Source: Sarcocystis neurona (lineage: Eukaryota; Apicomplexa; Conoidasida; Eucoccidiorida; Sarcocystidae). Taken from it: 64,000 nt of DNA. Location of the stretch: contig KL647322.1 in NCBI GenBank assembly GCA_000727475.1, forward strand, positions 232,581-296,580. Reading direction: 5' to 3'. The notes below the pieces were generated by a model, which was not told the DNA's origin, made no database searches, and saw only the letters and a program-made list of their open reading frames with translations. Both the position numbers and the translations under genes were made by a program. Every line of letters begins with the position of its first letter. Within the stretch, counting starts at the first letter, position 1. Shown piece after piece: positions 25,074 through 35,225 of the stretch.

Positions 25074-25167
25074 CACGTGATGTGCTTATCCTACCCCTAC
25101 CCGTGCAGATCGCAGCAACGGCGACAGCAGCAGCGCCCACGACGTGCTGAGGGTGAATTTGACCCAT
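11929..25167 (-). CDS. TMEM144-like multi-pass membrane protein (whole gene)
   Basis: Six minus-strand exons rebuild a TMEM144-type membrane protein, a drug/metabolite-transporter-like fold with about ten helices. Exons in order are 25167-25101, 23332-23129, 21841-21593, 19081-18755, 17707-17462 and 12123-11929. Reading phase is 1 at each of the first four junctions, and each joined peptide fits the family: AAICTG+TYQVPRQL, WWGALSG+ALITLAF, and RLGLAVHAG...FLWGVFV like the first half of TMEM144. RRFLGLLACIASG opens the second half, then FPCGILSGALYC and VAYPCKQSAVVVSGLWGIAFFKE. The last junction is out of phase (1 to 0). Alignment with the family predicts only 3-5 missing residues there, so an unseen microexon is likely. 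The substrate is unknown; the protein is probably an integral membrane carrier. Introns of 1.3-5.3 kb carry CAG arrays and microsatellites. The family call is an inference from remembered motifs. Confidence 0.72.
12124..12730. repeat. CAG block in last intron of TMEM144-like gene
   Basis: AGC/GCA-rich DNA on the plus strand (CTG in the sense of the minus gene) with interruptions. It gives Leu/Cys-rich or Ala-rich ORFs in several frames, none with family-like content. Confidence 0.85.
12426..12492. repeat. 67-bp duplicated segment, copy A
   Basis: Contains AGAGAGCAGGCGGCTGGCAC and the following GTAGCAG...CAGCAACCGCAG. A copy in the same orientation with few differences lies at 13151-13217, in the same intron. 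Confidence 0.85.
13151..13217. repeat. 67-bp duplicated segment, copy B
   Basis: Direct repeat of 12426-12492, about 725 bp away. It shares more than a CAG core: the whole AGAGAGCAGGCGGCTGGCAC stretch is identical. Confidence 0.85.
14600..15320. repeat. CAG blocks within intron
   Basis: Two AGC-rich blocks (about 14600-14760 and 15190-15315) separated by unique sequence, all inside the intron between exons 5 and 6 of the TMEM144-like gene. A plus-strand peptide near 14395 (CRIICDACGSIIKDSDYVRQ) follows a fair acceptor, but it would be nested antisense. It is not called as a gene. Confidence 0.6.
15600..16200. repeat. compound (TA)n(GA)n(CA)n microsatellite around an assembly gap
   Basis: (TA)n-(GA)n-(CA)n blocks flank a run of Ns (15704-15979) on both sides in the same order. 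Left copy: 15602-15662. Right copy: 15980-16039. The gap sits inside a microsatellite array whose true length is unknown. Confidence 0.9.
15704..15979. other. assembly gap (276 N)
   Basis: A run of N inside TA repeats. Open frames crossing it are meaningless. Confidence 0.99.
16340..17461. other. intronic stretch, mostly microsatellite
   Basis: Repeat-poor islands occur at about 16330-16400, 16740-16830 and 17160-17300. The last has a good minus acceptor (GTGTCTTTTCTGCAG at about 17265-17279) followed by FRGYGEKMERLQQDKNILVI. That peptide is not hydrophobic and does not fit the membrane gene around it, so it is left unassigned. Confidence 0.35.
17462..17707 (-). CDS. TMEM144-like gene, exon 5 (TM7-8)
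   Basis: Acceptor TAGTGCAG and donor CCTC|GTGAGC (17461) bound 246 nt. The peptide includes LAGIASTALAVTLVRAAAG and FPCGILSGALYCIATLAIIT, the PGILSGxxW motif of TMEM144. The end is phase 1, but the recognised next exon begins in phase 0. A missing microexon is inferred in between. Confidence 0.72.
18540..18754. repeat. CAG block next to exon 4 donor
   Basis: GCAGCA/AGCAAC-rich segment directly downstream (in transcript order) of the exon ending at 18755. Confidence 0.8.
18755..19081 (-). CDS. TMEM144-like gene, exon 4 (loop + TM6)
   Basis: The exon starts after TTCCACAG and codes for a long hydrophilic loop (about 70 residues, Ala/Gln-rich), then RRFLGLLACIASGACGGLSL and GVAFLPSFASG. It ends at a strong donor CTG|GTAAGA (18754). 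The loop is longer than usual for the family, in keeping with coccidian inserts. Phase 1 at both ends agrees with its neighbours. Confidence 0.72.
19140..21590. other. intron of the TMEM144-like gene; microsatellites
   Basis: (TA)n at 19360-19390 and 20410-20430, GATA at about 20430-20450, (GT)n at 20519-20541, and purine-rich DNA at 19780-19930. No exon supported. Confidence 0.5.
21593..21841 (-). CDS. TMEM144-like gene, exon 3 (TM4-5)
   Basis: A strong acceptor, TCCCTTTCTGCAG, precedes GALITLAFYAGFFAIARLG, then LAVHAGISMGIAILTSFLWG and two more hydrophobic blocks. The donor is probably GACATAG|GTCCGT (21592); CTTCTAG|GTTTCA at 21610 is in the same phase and would shorten the exon by 18 nt. 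The LGLAxxxGxxMGxxxxxSFLWGxF pattern is the clearest TMEM144-like signature in the first half. Confidence 0.75.
22490..23110. repeat. strand-asymmetric purine tract in intron
   Basis: About 600 nt of GAA/AAG/GGA-rich DNA on the plus strand (polypyrimidine in the sense of the TMEM144-like gene) fill most of the space just upstream of exon 3 in transcript order. Long Lys/Glu/Arg-rich plus frames here are by-products of this bias. Confidence 0.75.
23129..23332 (-). CDS. TMEM144-like gene, exon 2 (TM2-3 region)
   Basis: Acceptor TTGCTCTCAG and donor CTG|GTAGGC bound 204 nt. The peptide starts TYQVPRQLDRIRKLHPP and continues with hydrophobic YVFYLCCGFVMSCCLACCLL, ending FTWWGALSG. The plus strand shows a GTAAGT at 23325 by coincidence; homology decides the strand. 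Confidence 0.7.
25101..25167 (-). CDS. TMEM144-like gene, exon 1 (start, TM1)
   Basis: The ATG at 25167 gives [23 protein letters not shown], a short N-terminus running straight into the first membrane helix. The donor is ACGG|GTAGGG at 25100. It ends in phase 1, matching the next exon (GGC glycine completed across the junction). The Gly at the helix end followed by TYQVP corresponds to the FYGSFAVP motif of the family. Confidence 0.65.
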
Positions 25168-25169
25168 GT

Positions 25170-28100
25170 TCGAAGCCGCTTCAGTGTTTCTTCGAGAAGA
25201 GATTGAAAAGCCAACTTTTCAGAGAAGCCTGGTCCTTTTCTTTTAGCTGTGATCGACGTCCAGGTTGAAGGGGGACCGCCGCCCAGGTGGAAGAGGGACT
25301 CACTGAACCTGACACTTTCTAAACTGTGGCGAGGAGTACGGGTTACCGTGTACTGGACAAGGGGTTCTTGTAAACAGGCTCAACTTGTTTGTTTGAACTC
25401 CAGCGCAGCAGGGAGATGCAGAAGATAACGGCCACGTGTCTTCTGATGATTCAACTGCAGCTATAGCATTGTCAAGTCACTGTGTGCGGACCTGCGTGTA
25501 CGAAAAACCATTCACACTCTGAATCAGGATTGTGTCCCAGTCGAAGAAGACATGTCTCTTTCGGCGACAACGCATAGCGATGATAGCCAAGTGACTGTCG
25601 TTCAGAGTTCGGCATTATCAAAAAAACGTACTTACGTACGTACGCGTGTACGTGCATGGTACAATTATACACGCGTACAGCTGTCGAAGAAAATTGCAGA
25701 ATATAAGGCATCCGGTAAGCGCGGATGCGCCAACCCCTGAACCACCTTTGCATCCCAGTGCATGTTTGTAAACCCTTCAGTGGCTCATACCTACAATAAA
25801 GTTTTGAATATGAATATCTTTGTTCGTGTCTACGTGTGTAGGCGCTATGTGGACGTCACCACCCACACATGTACGAGTCTGGCACACGTATAGACACATC
25901 CCAGGACCGTAGAGGCCACGGAGGGCTGGAGACCATATGATGACTTGAGAGTAGAGAGATGTGTTGAAGAAGTGTGTGCAAGCAGGCGTGCTCAAGCCTT
26001 CACAAAGTTGTGCAGAAATACTCATTTCGAGGCGTACACACAACGTATACGTTTGTCCGTGTTGATACAGATATGTTCTCACAAGAGCTTCAGATCTTTT
26101 GCGCGTCTGAGTATGTTTAGTAAAAAAAATTCGTGGCAACCTTGCACTCGGAGGACGTGTCTGCAATTCGTTAGAAGCCATTGCGCGCTCGCCGAGCGAG
26201 GCCAACTGGGGCGGGCGGTGTGAAGTTTCACCGGTGGCTGACTTCGCTCACTTTCTTCTAGTGTATTTTCTATTTCCACAAAAATGCAAGTCTCTCAAGC
26301 GCCAACAATGATATTTTCGACTTTTTTCCCCGCAGACAACGTGCAGTCGCATTAAGGTGCTGTCCCCAACAGCTAGCTTCGCCGAGCGTGAACAGCTAGC
26401 AGCACCCAAATTTGCGAGTAGCCCGAGGGTGTGTCTTCTCCATCCAGTGCAACAACCCTGATGCGTTGCCACACCTTTCACATTTTGCTCTGTGCACGAG
26501 TCATCTAATATATTCCACGGCGTCAGACACGATGCTTTTTTTGCGGGTCACGGTCTGAGAGCTGGCGTTCGCGCCACCACTCCGTAAGGTAGTGACCGCT
26601 AGATAACCTTGCATACCCTTCGCACATCTATATTGGTGGATCTGTAGAGAGAGTGTGTGTACGTTGAACATTTCCGAGCTCCTCCCTGAACGTGTTCTGT
26701 CTGTATCACTCATCTTTCGCCAAACTAGCCTATCAGGCTCTGTTGTTAAGGTACTCGTTAACCAGTTGAAGGAGTCTCACCTGAGGCCGTCGTTACAGGG
26801 CAGAGCACAATGAGGTGCTGCACCGCATAGGGTGATGTTTATCCCCCGTATTCGCCTTGTAAAAGTGGACGTGCGCAGCCGTGTAGAAGTTGATGTATGC
26901 CTCAGATTAGAGTTCCACACTTTCACAGCTGCAAAATTGCACTTTCTCTCACCCGCACACATGCATACATACAGGATATAGTCGCTGTCACACGCGTAAT
27001 CGCTGCTGAACGACGGCTTGGGCGCCACCAGAACAGTGGATGCTCAGAGGGCAAACGGCTTACTGGTAGAAAACTCCGCGTTCCTTGCCACATATACTTC
27101 AAAATCAAGGCGGATTTCGAAGCGCAGTAGCCGTATTATGTCATCGGCTGCTCACTTGACTTCGGCTACAAGCACGAGAATATTTCGGGCGATAAACTGT
27201 GTGAAAGGTTTTCTGTGGATGCCATCTGCAGCTGCAGGAATGCGGATATCGGAACAGCACCCGAACTAAAAAGGCGGTTAATGCTGTGTTGATGGAACAG
27301 AACCGGGTCGACGAATAGGAGCACAAAGTGTTTCAGCTTGTGGAAAACAACCTATTTCTTTGTCGAATCCCATAATTCCACAAAGGTATCGTGTACGCTA
27401 CACTGCAGTCCTAATGAGGTGTCTGACCAAACTGTGTATGAGCGGGTGCGGAGACCGCAAGTTTGTGACTGTTTGTTTGTTTGTATGTGACGGTACCGTT
27501 ATCCTCAAATTAAACCCTCCGAGGTCGGAAGGCAAAATTGTTAGAGATCCAGGATTTAGGTGTTGTCGGAGTATTCCTCCACTCTACATTGTCCATTCAA
27601 ATACGGAGATACACACTTTCGTTTACAGTTTCTTGTTTTCCTGTTCAGTAATTCTCACGGAGGGAAATAATCACGAAGGCGACGAATATACTGCTGTTTC
27701 CGGCATATGTACACCGTACAAAATAGCATCACCTTGAATCTTTTAACGTCGGAACACCGTCTCTGAGTCTGTCGTAGTCCCCTTGCAAACGGTCTTGGAC
27801 TACGATGCGCTGGATTCAGCCTAGACGTTCTCGAAGATATCTCCTCCATATTTACGATGTAATATGGAGGAGACCTGGAAGATGATGCTGTTTCACTAGA
27901 TGGGCGATATACTGTGCTTCCCGTATTGTGCTTTGGCTTACAGTAGACTGGACGAGAAGTCGCTCGTTTGTACTAAAGTGGGCATTGGTCCAGCGTTACG
28001 GTACGGGAAGTATGTGTCTCACATCTGCGCGCTGCACACGATTCTAGTTCTTTCCGAAATCAATGCTACCATGTCACAAGGGGCTACACATAGTCACAAA

Positions 28101-28610
28101 GCGATAAATAAGGGGTTCAACTGGCTTAAACTGCGTTGTCATTGAGACGCAGACTGCCAAGAAGACACTGCTTATTTGAAAGTCACGGTGTAGACACCAA
28201 CGACAACGATCTTTTATTCCGGAAATGTACCACTGAACCGTGCCTCAACAAATGTTTATGACCTGTTCTGACACTCTGCTTCACACACAGCTGATGCGTT
28301 GGTCGTATGACTGCAGTTACAGTGAGCCACGGGAGTCTGTTCACGCCTCCAAGAGGGACGAGGACTTCGTGTCGGGGCCACCGCACACTGAGTTGTTCCC
28401 TCAACAACTCAGGAGATCAACTAGGTTGTTTCAACTCAGACCCTGCTCGCGCCCTGCACGCTGGAAAAAACCGATTTGCACGTTGTGCCGCCGCGAGATA
28501 CGAGCTCTTCCTTACAAGAGCAAGTAAAAGTTTTGCGCTACGGAATTGTGAACTTGCCGGAGTAATCAGAAACTGATATCTTCGCACTTACGGAGACCTG
28601 TTGCTGTCAA
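25170..28610. other. repeat-poor segment, no gene resolved
   Basis: About 3.4 kb nearly free of CAG and TA arrays. Several open frames of 60-140 codons exist on both strands (for example 25777-26205 minus, 27360-27737 plus, 27900-28145 plus, 28240-28527 plus). None has both a recognisable motif and a consistent splice structure. The 5' side of the gene starting at 28616 lies here. Confidence 0.4.
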
Positions 28611-28615
28611 TCAAA

Positions 28616-28866
28616 ATGGAAAAAGCAAAAGTGCGGGCGCCAGCCCACAGAGCCAGATATGAGACTGACTTGCAGAATGTAGAATCTTTAACAAGTGATA
28701 GCGAGATTGAAACAGGCGACATTCCGCCCAGCCGTTCAAGAGATACTGCAAAGTGTAAAGGGAGTTCTCACTCAAGAAAAAAACAGAAGGCTTCGATGGA
28801 AGAAGAAAGATTCGAGCCTATGAAACTCGTCAGCTTCCAGGAAGTCAGCACCAAACCCGGAGTCAG
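28616..28866 (+). CDS. unknown helical protein, exon 1
   Basis: Starts at ATG 28616 (context TCAAAATGG), preferred over the in-frame upstream TTG at 28601. Ends GTCAG|GTGCGC in phase 2. The AG is completed by T of exon 2 to give Ser. Confidence 0.6.
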
Positions 28867-30754
28867 GTGCGCCGACGAAGATACAAGATGTACACTTTAT
28901 TTTCCGTTCCGCCTCAGTGTTTCAGCTAGACAGCACACTGCAGTAAAAGCTGCGCCTCCGTACACGTTCACTTAGTGTTTGAGCTAGACAGCACACTGCA
29001 ATAGAAGGTGCGCCTCCGTATACGTTGACTTTTTACGAGTGTTTTGAAAAGCAGTCTCGATTTGTTTCGGGAGGTACAAGAGCTATACTCTGGCGTGCAA
29101 GGAAATATGAATAAGGCAAGTAACAGTGGTCATTGTCGCAGTCGAAGGTCTATAGATTTGGAGTTCCGATCCCACACATAGGCCATCGACAAAGCGCACA
29201 AAATCATTGCAGCACAGAAAGCGTCGATAGACTTTCAGGACGCTGAGACTGCGTCACTGGTAAGACGGGAGCTTATATTGCGACAGAAAATACACTTGCT
29301 TTTAAATACTCTACGTCGACCAGTATGTGTTGCTAGTAAAGAAGAGTCAATTCAACGTGTTCGTCGACTATTTTTGCAGTCGGAAATGTTTATAACAATA
29401 AGGACTCAATTATCAAAACTGCTTGATACCAGTTGTTACACCTGTTCTCTGATTCAGAAAGCTGTAGAACGTTTGAAGGTGAAACGAGAAGTCGTCGCGA
29501 CGAAATTCGCTGACCTGGGTAAGACGTATATATCTGTATGTCGGTGAACGCTACACTGCGCTGGCTGCACTGCACCGCACGCATTAATATGCTCATACAC
29601 AATAGCACTTGCCACTTGCCTTCTCCACTCTTTCGTGGTTAACTTCACAGGGCACCAAATGCGTGCACTCAAAGCCAAGATAAATGCATTCGGCGAACAC
29701 GTGAGCTTCAGGGTGAGATTATTCCAACTGTCCAGGCACTATATACGCCGTTTTCCCACTTTCGGTTCTTTCGAACCCATGTACACGGAAATGTGTTTCG
29801 ATGTCGCTTCACACTTTTTGTTTCTTTTCATTCCAGAGAGACACCTGTACGACAGAGTTCCCATTGCTTCCTCTGTGTTCTGTTTCCATTCCAGATATGC
29901 CACAGGTTCTACAGAGCGCTACTAGCCTTTTGTTTCTTCCACTTGCGAACGTGCAGCAACACGGATTCACTGCCGACGAACAAGTGTACATAGATAGTAG
30001 TAACAGTGTACCACCAAGGGAGATCTTGTTCTTTTTATGAAAAGTACACTGCTGAACGTAGGACACGAATGCCGTTCTTCTCATTTGGTCTTCATCCACG
30101 CCAAACGTAGCCCAGCACACGTCAGTTTGTTTTTACACATTCGTTTCCTCTCCGTCTCACACATGCAGGATCATTCTCATGGTTGGCGCTTACCACAGGC
30201 CATTCTCCTTCGTTTACTTGTGCACCAAAAAAAGTAGAACGACGTAGAGGTATCCGTGTTCTGTTGTAAAGCATCAGTCCTCTCTTCGTATCAGAGTGTC
30301 GCGTTACCATTTCCATGAGAATGCCCTCTATTTTTAGTTGTTGTTTCTTCTGTATAAACAAGTGCCTCACCTACCAGGTACCTTCGTCTCTAGGTATTTT
30401 AATTCTAGACTGTCTACGCAGCTTATTGGTGTTGACTGATGTTTGTCACAAGATGTGTACTCCCACTGAGAGTTAAACCGGTGTTCGGCAGCTCTTGTCC
30501 TGCGTTCCTCAGCATGTGTAATTTGCGCGATAGCCTCTCATCTCCTTTTTTTTTCGTCACAGGAGCAGACTGAACCAAGACTACTGGCAGCTGCAATTGC
30601 AGACGTCAACGAACAAGTGGAGAACGCCTTTCGCAGATTTCACGTGCAAGTCGAGAAAAATAAACACGGGCATCAACGAAAGAAAAGTGTACCTTGCTTT
30701 GACGGGAAAAGGAGAAACGCAAAAGTTCTCTCTCCGCAACAATGTGCTGCGTGA
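28616..30754 (+). CDS. compact 7-exon gene, charged helical protein, unknown function
   Basis: Seven plus-strand exons join in matching phase: 28616-28866, 29055-29115, 29182-29259, 29380-29518, 29651-29712, 29837-29983 and 30563-30754. Total 930 nt gives 309 residues plus stop. The N-terminus (MEKAKVRAPAHRARYETD) is basic and then Ser/Asp/Glu-rich, with a Lys/Arg patch (HSRKKQKASMEEERF). The middle is helical and probably coiled coil: SLDLFREVQELYSGVQGNMN, AIDKAHKIIAAQKASIDF, SEMFITIRTQLSKLL, KAVERLKVKREVVATKF. The C-terminus carries NEQVENAFRRFHVQVEKNK and a basic tail. Introns are 66-188 nt except the last (579 nt). One intron uses a GC donor. There are no homopolymer runs, unlike the CAG-rich genes. 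A structural or chromatin/cytoskeletal role is possible from composition alone. The last exon join is the least certain; an alternative stop is at 30038-30040. Confidence 0.6.
28916..29031. repeat. 58-bp tandem duplication in intron 1
   Basis: Copies 28916-28973 and 28974-29031 share AGCTAGACAGCACACTGCA and GCGCCTCCGTAYACGTT, with only a few substitutions. They sit inside the first intron of the 28616 gene. Confidence 0.92.
29055..29115 (+). CDS. unknown helical protein, exon 2 (GC donor)
   Basis: Acceptor GAAAAGCAG; peptide SLDLFREVQELYSGVQGNMN-K; donor AATAAG|GCAAGT. The donor is the textbook GC-AG consensus, and phase 0 continues into AIDKAHK after CACACATAG. Confidence 0.58.
29182..29259 (+). 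CDS. unknown helical protein, exon 3
   Basis: 26 codons, AIDKAHKIIAAQKASIDF then QDAETASL, bounded by CATAG and donor CTG|GTAAGA. Confidence 0.6.
29380..29518 (+). CDS. unknown helical protein, exon 4
   Basis: Acceptor CTATTTTTGCAG and donor CTGG|GTAAGA. The peptide has heptad-like Leu/Ile/Val spacing (SEMFITIRTQLSKLL and IQKAVERLKVKREVV), typical of a coiled coil. Confidence 0.62.
29651..29712 (+). CDS. unknown helical protein, exon 5
   Basis: Acceptor GTTAACTTCACAG; peptide GHQMRALKAKINAFGEHVSF-R; donor AGG|GTGAGA. Phase 1 in, phase 0 out. Confidence 0.58.
29837..29983 (+). CDS. unknown helical protein, exon 6
   Basis: Acceptor TTCTTTTCATTCCAG. The peptide starts RDTCTTEFPLLPLCS and ends VQQHGFTADEQ at CAA|GTGTAC. 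The frame stays open to TGA at 30038, so this could instead be the terminal exon. Confidence 0.45.
30563..30754 (+). CDS. unknown helical protein, last exon
   Basis: After a strong acceptor (TTTTTTTTCGTCACAG) the phase-0 frame reads EQTEPRLLAAAIADVNEQVE, then NAFRRFHVQVEKNKHGHQRK, a basic tail, and TGA at 30752. It has no internal start codon. Confidence 0.5.
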   Translation, partial: EQTEPRLLAAAIADVNEQVENAFRRFHVQVEKNKHGHQRKKSVPCFDGKRRNAKVLSPQQCAA

Positions 30755-30759
30755 AAAAA

Positions 30760-33700
30760 TCCGTATCCCCGTAAAAATTCACGGGAATACGTTTGCATTT
30801 ACACATATATCTATATCCATATAAACACATGTAGGTGAACGCATACTAAGCTTATATATATACGTATATATATATATTATGTCCACTGCGTTTGCGTAAC
30901 ATTAAAGAAGCAAATAATCCATTCTCCTGCTTTAGGAAGTCCCGCTCTTATGGAACAAAACAGCGAATACGCGTATATGTCCAGGAGACTTGGAATGCAC
31001 ATGCACGCACTACACGCACTACCGGTTACCGCGTCTGAGAAGAGATTCATTGATTAGGATAATGACAGAGACAGTAACAGACATACGAACACGCACGAAA
31101 GAGAGAATTTGTTGGATGTCAAATGACAAGTTGTCGAAGTGTCTAAGTCACATACAAGTGGGCAACAGAGAAGCGAACATCTCAGCAGGAAGTGACCAGT
31201 CTCCTTTGTGATGACATACGCCTCTTTTATCACTGTTGATAGATTTTTTAGACGCAGTAGCCCAACACAACAGACACACGTATTTTGCATTACGGTGACA
31301 CGTACCAAAGACACAACTCAGGTACGTCGCAAAGTAAGCTTACACGGGAAAACCAGTCCTTTTGAAAACTTGCACGTAAAAACTTGTGGCTACCTCCCTA
31401 TGAACTACTCAAACCTTCAGCTCTGGACGAGGGATAAAAAAACCAGTTCTCACGCACATACCCATACAGGTATATACATATATAAAGAGATACGCGCGTG
31501 TATAGGTACATATATATATATATAGGTATTCACTTGCGCACTCACATATCCACCTACACACAGAAGGTTTCAATACCCACGGAAAGCAGTCAGTCGGCGG
31601 TGAGGCACACTGCAGTCTGCATCTGGCCTCGCGTACGAGCTTCTCTGAGGTTCACTCCACGTTGCCCAGCTCAAGCACTGCTGCAGTCGAAAACGAACAA
31701 AAATCGTTCATCCTCACCGTAAAGAGCTCCACGAGAGTGCTACTCACGTCAGGAAATTAGGTAGGAATACGTAAAGGACGTTCTATTGTATAGAACACAC
31801 AGGCATAGGGAGGGGAAAACGAGCATATGTATGTATAAATATATACGTGTCTAGGGAACGAGAAGTTTTTCCAAAGTGTGAGCCCTCGAGTCGTACACGA
31901 AGAACGTCTTCGTCTGCCGGAACGAGTTTTCTGAGAGAAAAAAAAGACAGAGCAGAATTCAAGCAATATATTACATGTGCATATGTGTGTGTACGTTAGT
32001 GCAACCAGTGAATCTAACGAGGTTAAGAAAGTCATCAAGGATTACGAACTGCAGGATTAGCAGCTCTTCGCCCTGCTTACACGTGTCTCTGTACATTGTA
32101 GACGTCAACGAGTGCACCGTTAACTCGTTTCCGTTCTTTTGTACTTGGACTTTCCTTTCGACCCCGAACTTCATGACGCAGAACATGTAACGCATTTCTT
32201 CTCTTCCTCTCTCTTTTGTCACGGCTATCTCTTTTTGATCTTGTACCCGCCGCCGTTCTAGTACCTTGTGAGACTCAGCGTCAGCACTGGTGGGAACAAT
32301 CCTTCAGTAATGCTGCACACTCTTTGCCTCTCTAGTATTTTGTCTTCAACTTCTTCTTCTTTCCTCTAGAATACTCGTGTTTTCTCTTCCGTCTCCGTGT
32401 GCTCCTTCCGCTCCCTCCCACTTGCACTTTGTTTACGTCGCACTGGTTGTGTCTCATACCACTTGTTCTTCCCTTGTCAATTTAAATTCCGTCGGGTGAG
32501 GCGTTGGTACTCCTCAACGACTTTTGTGTAGCTAAATATCCCCGCGTACCCAGCGTTGTCTTACATATTAGCGTGAGCGGGGCGGCAGGCCGCAAAGATC
32601 AATCTGCCCTTTTCCTCATATGTATATGCGCATACACGCGTATACGTTTTCAAGTACGCACAGACTCTCACACGTGTACACTCACAAGCGGGGACTGGAC
32701 AGCACAACAGCAGAAAGCTCTAGCTAGATATTCATACAAACACACATACACACATGTATATCCATGTATATATACACGTGTGTGTACACCGTCACTGAAC
32801 AGCATTGCCCAGTTTTTCTGCCACTTCTTTTGAACAGTATCTGACATTCGTAGATATACGCGTGTGCGTTATGTAAACTTGCTTTCCTCTTTCTTTTCTC
32901 TCCGTCATGTTCGAATCACGGGGAAATGTTCCTCACCGGCATTAGCGAAGATAAATTCATTTGGGTATTCGGGATTCGTCCGCACAAATGGAGGTGCGGA
33001 TCTGTCGCAGATGAAGACCTGGAAATAATATCAGATATAGACAGACCTACGTATACATACAAATATGCTCGTGCACACATCTACACGCATATATATATGC
33101 ATATACATATGTGTACATGTAGGTTCACGTACATGGATATGTCTACACATTTCAATATATATAAATCTGTATATATACTGATATGAAAAGATATACCTGC
33201 CTATATACACATTCATTTTCGTCGTAAATTCGATGACTACAAACGAAGACGCATGCTTCGACGCAAGCGCAACAACGCAGAATAGCGTCTCTTCATTCAC
33301 ATGTTAGAGAATATTCCCGCCGATATACGCAAATATATGCAAACACAGGTCTACACACATTCGTGTCTACGTACGGGTGTGCTCACCAATATACACGCGC
33401 ACGTGTGTACTCCCCTGTAGTATGAGTAGACACACACATATACATATATATACATACACTGTAAGCAGTGTATGTATTAAATACGCGTCGATATATCGAT
33501 ATCCATTTATACACATATGTATATATATGCGCGTGTGGCTCAATACGCTGAAAGGATCTAAAGTGTAAGGTAGGAGAAAATGTAGAGATACGCAGTGTGG
33601 ACGTGTGTTTGCGAGTGTCCCTCTTCTACGACTCAATATATCACCGATAAGTTGACTGCCTACACCATATATATACATATATATGTGTATTTATGCAAAG

Positions 33701-34320
33701 AGGACTGCAGCGGCAGGCATGGACACACTTGCTGCCTTCATTCTTCCGTGCACACGTAGAGTCGTTAGGCGTTCAAGGAACGCATGGGCATACGCTGGGC
33801 GTGGCTATACCTATATCAACACGTGTGTATACTCCTACGTAGGTAAATATTCATCTACCAACGAATAGGCTCTAGAGAGGAGGCAAGTACGTCAGTAGTG
33901 TGGAAGAAGTGTTGGGAGTATAGAAAGAGGAATGAGATGCTAAAAAGAAAAGTGTGCATACGGAGACGGAAGAACTGCAGAGAAAATGTATAGACACCCA
34001 CCAACACCCCGCCAGGTATACATGCGTATCATCTTCTTCATATACACTTGACGTGGCTGCATTAGTACACACGTGCACACACAAATGTGTGAGTTGGGAG
34101 ACGCACAAACGAACGCGTCCGGAAGCAGAAAAACGAAGAGATTCAGGAAGAGAAAATAAGGGGAAAAAATGTATACGAAATATGTATCCGTGAGTGTACA
34201 AAGGGAAGTGGACACATGGGTGATACACACATGTAGACAAATAGACGTGTAGACACATACACCTGTACTCACACACAGGAGGAGTAGTGTCTAAGTAGGT
34301 TGGTAGTCACGTACATAGAC
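30760..34320. other. mixed stretch, weak exon candidates only
   Basis: Repeat-poor at 30900-32930, microsatellite-rich from 33050 on. Three weak coding hints remain. At 31989-32190 the minus strand reads MRYMFCVMKFGVERKVQVQK, but the plus strand is also open. At 32926-33036 the plus strand reads MFLTGISEDKFIWVFGIRPH. Near 33705-33805 the plus strand reads RQAWTHLLPSFFRAHVESLG after CTGCAG. None has a full splice context. Confidence 0.35.
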
Positions 34321-34333
34321 ACGAAACGACTCA

Positions 34334-34364
<31 letters not shown>

Positions 34365-34459
34365 GTGTACACAGGTTAATGAGATGAAACACGGACATCT
34401 ACATATACGTATAAATGAAGAGATGTAGACACGCAGGTCAACAGATAGACACACACATA

Positions 34460-34476
34460 TACATACGTGTCTCTTT

Positions 34477-34517
<41 letters not shown>

Positions 34518-35180
34518 GAGAGAGACGCGCAACGNNNNNNNNNNNNNNNNNNNNNNNNNNNNNNNNNNNNNNNNNNNNNNNNNNNNNNNNNNNNNNNNNN
34601 NNNNNNNNNNNNNNNNNNNNNNNNNNNNNNNNNNNNNNNNNNNNNNNNNNNNNNNNNNNNNNNNNNNNNNNNNNNNNNNNNNNNNNNNNNNNNNNNNNNN
34701 NNNNNNNNNNNNNNNNNNNNNNNNNNNNNNNNNNNNNNNNNNNNNNNNNNNNNNNNNNNNNNNNNNNNNNNNNNNNNNNNNNNNNNNNNNNNNNNNNNNN
34801 NNNNNNNNNNNNNNNNNNNNNNNNNNNNNNNNNNNNNNNNNNNNNNNNNNNNNNNNNNNNNNNNNNNNNNNNNNNNNNNNNNNNNNNNNNNNNNNNNNNN
34901 NNNNNNNNNNNNNNNNNNNNNNNNNNNNNNNNNNNNNNNNNNNNNNNNNNNNNNNNNNNNNNNNNNNNNNNNNNNNNNNNNNNNNNNNNNNNNNNNNNNN
35001 NNNNNNNNNNNNNNNNNNNNNNNNNNNNNNNNNNNNNNNNNNNNNNNNNNNNNNNNNNNNNNNNNNNNNNNNNNNNNNNNNNNNNNNNNNNNNNNNNNNN
35101 NNNNNNNNNNNNNNNNNNNNNNNNNNNNNNNNNNNNNNNNNNNNNNNNNNNNNNNNNNNNNNNNNNNNNNNNNNNNNNNN

Positions 35181-35219
<39 letters not shown>

Positions 35220-35225
35220 GAGAGA
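34460..35225. repeat. (TA)n(GA)n microsatellite with assembly gap
   Basis: A TA run followed by GAGAGA and GCGCAACG lies on both sides of the Ns (34480-34534 and 35185-35235). The gap again falls in a compound microsatellite. Confidence 0.9.
34535..35180. other. assembly gap (646 N)
   Basis: A run of N. The missing C-terminal exon of the POLE2-like gene could lie in it. Confidence 0.99.

Noticed and set aside
25777..26205. 142-codon minus-strand frame
   Set aside because: No motif, no splice context, ordinary length for chance in this composition.
25300..28600. Degenerate retrotransposon in the repeat-poor segment
   Set aside because: No reverse transcriptase, integrase or endonuclease motif and no terminal repeats could be found by eye.
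32905..32925. GTTCGAATC tRNA T-loop-like sequence
   Set aside because: No matching acceptor stem, anticodon or D-arm could be drawn around it.
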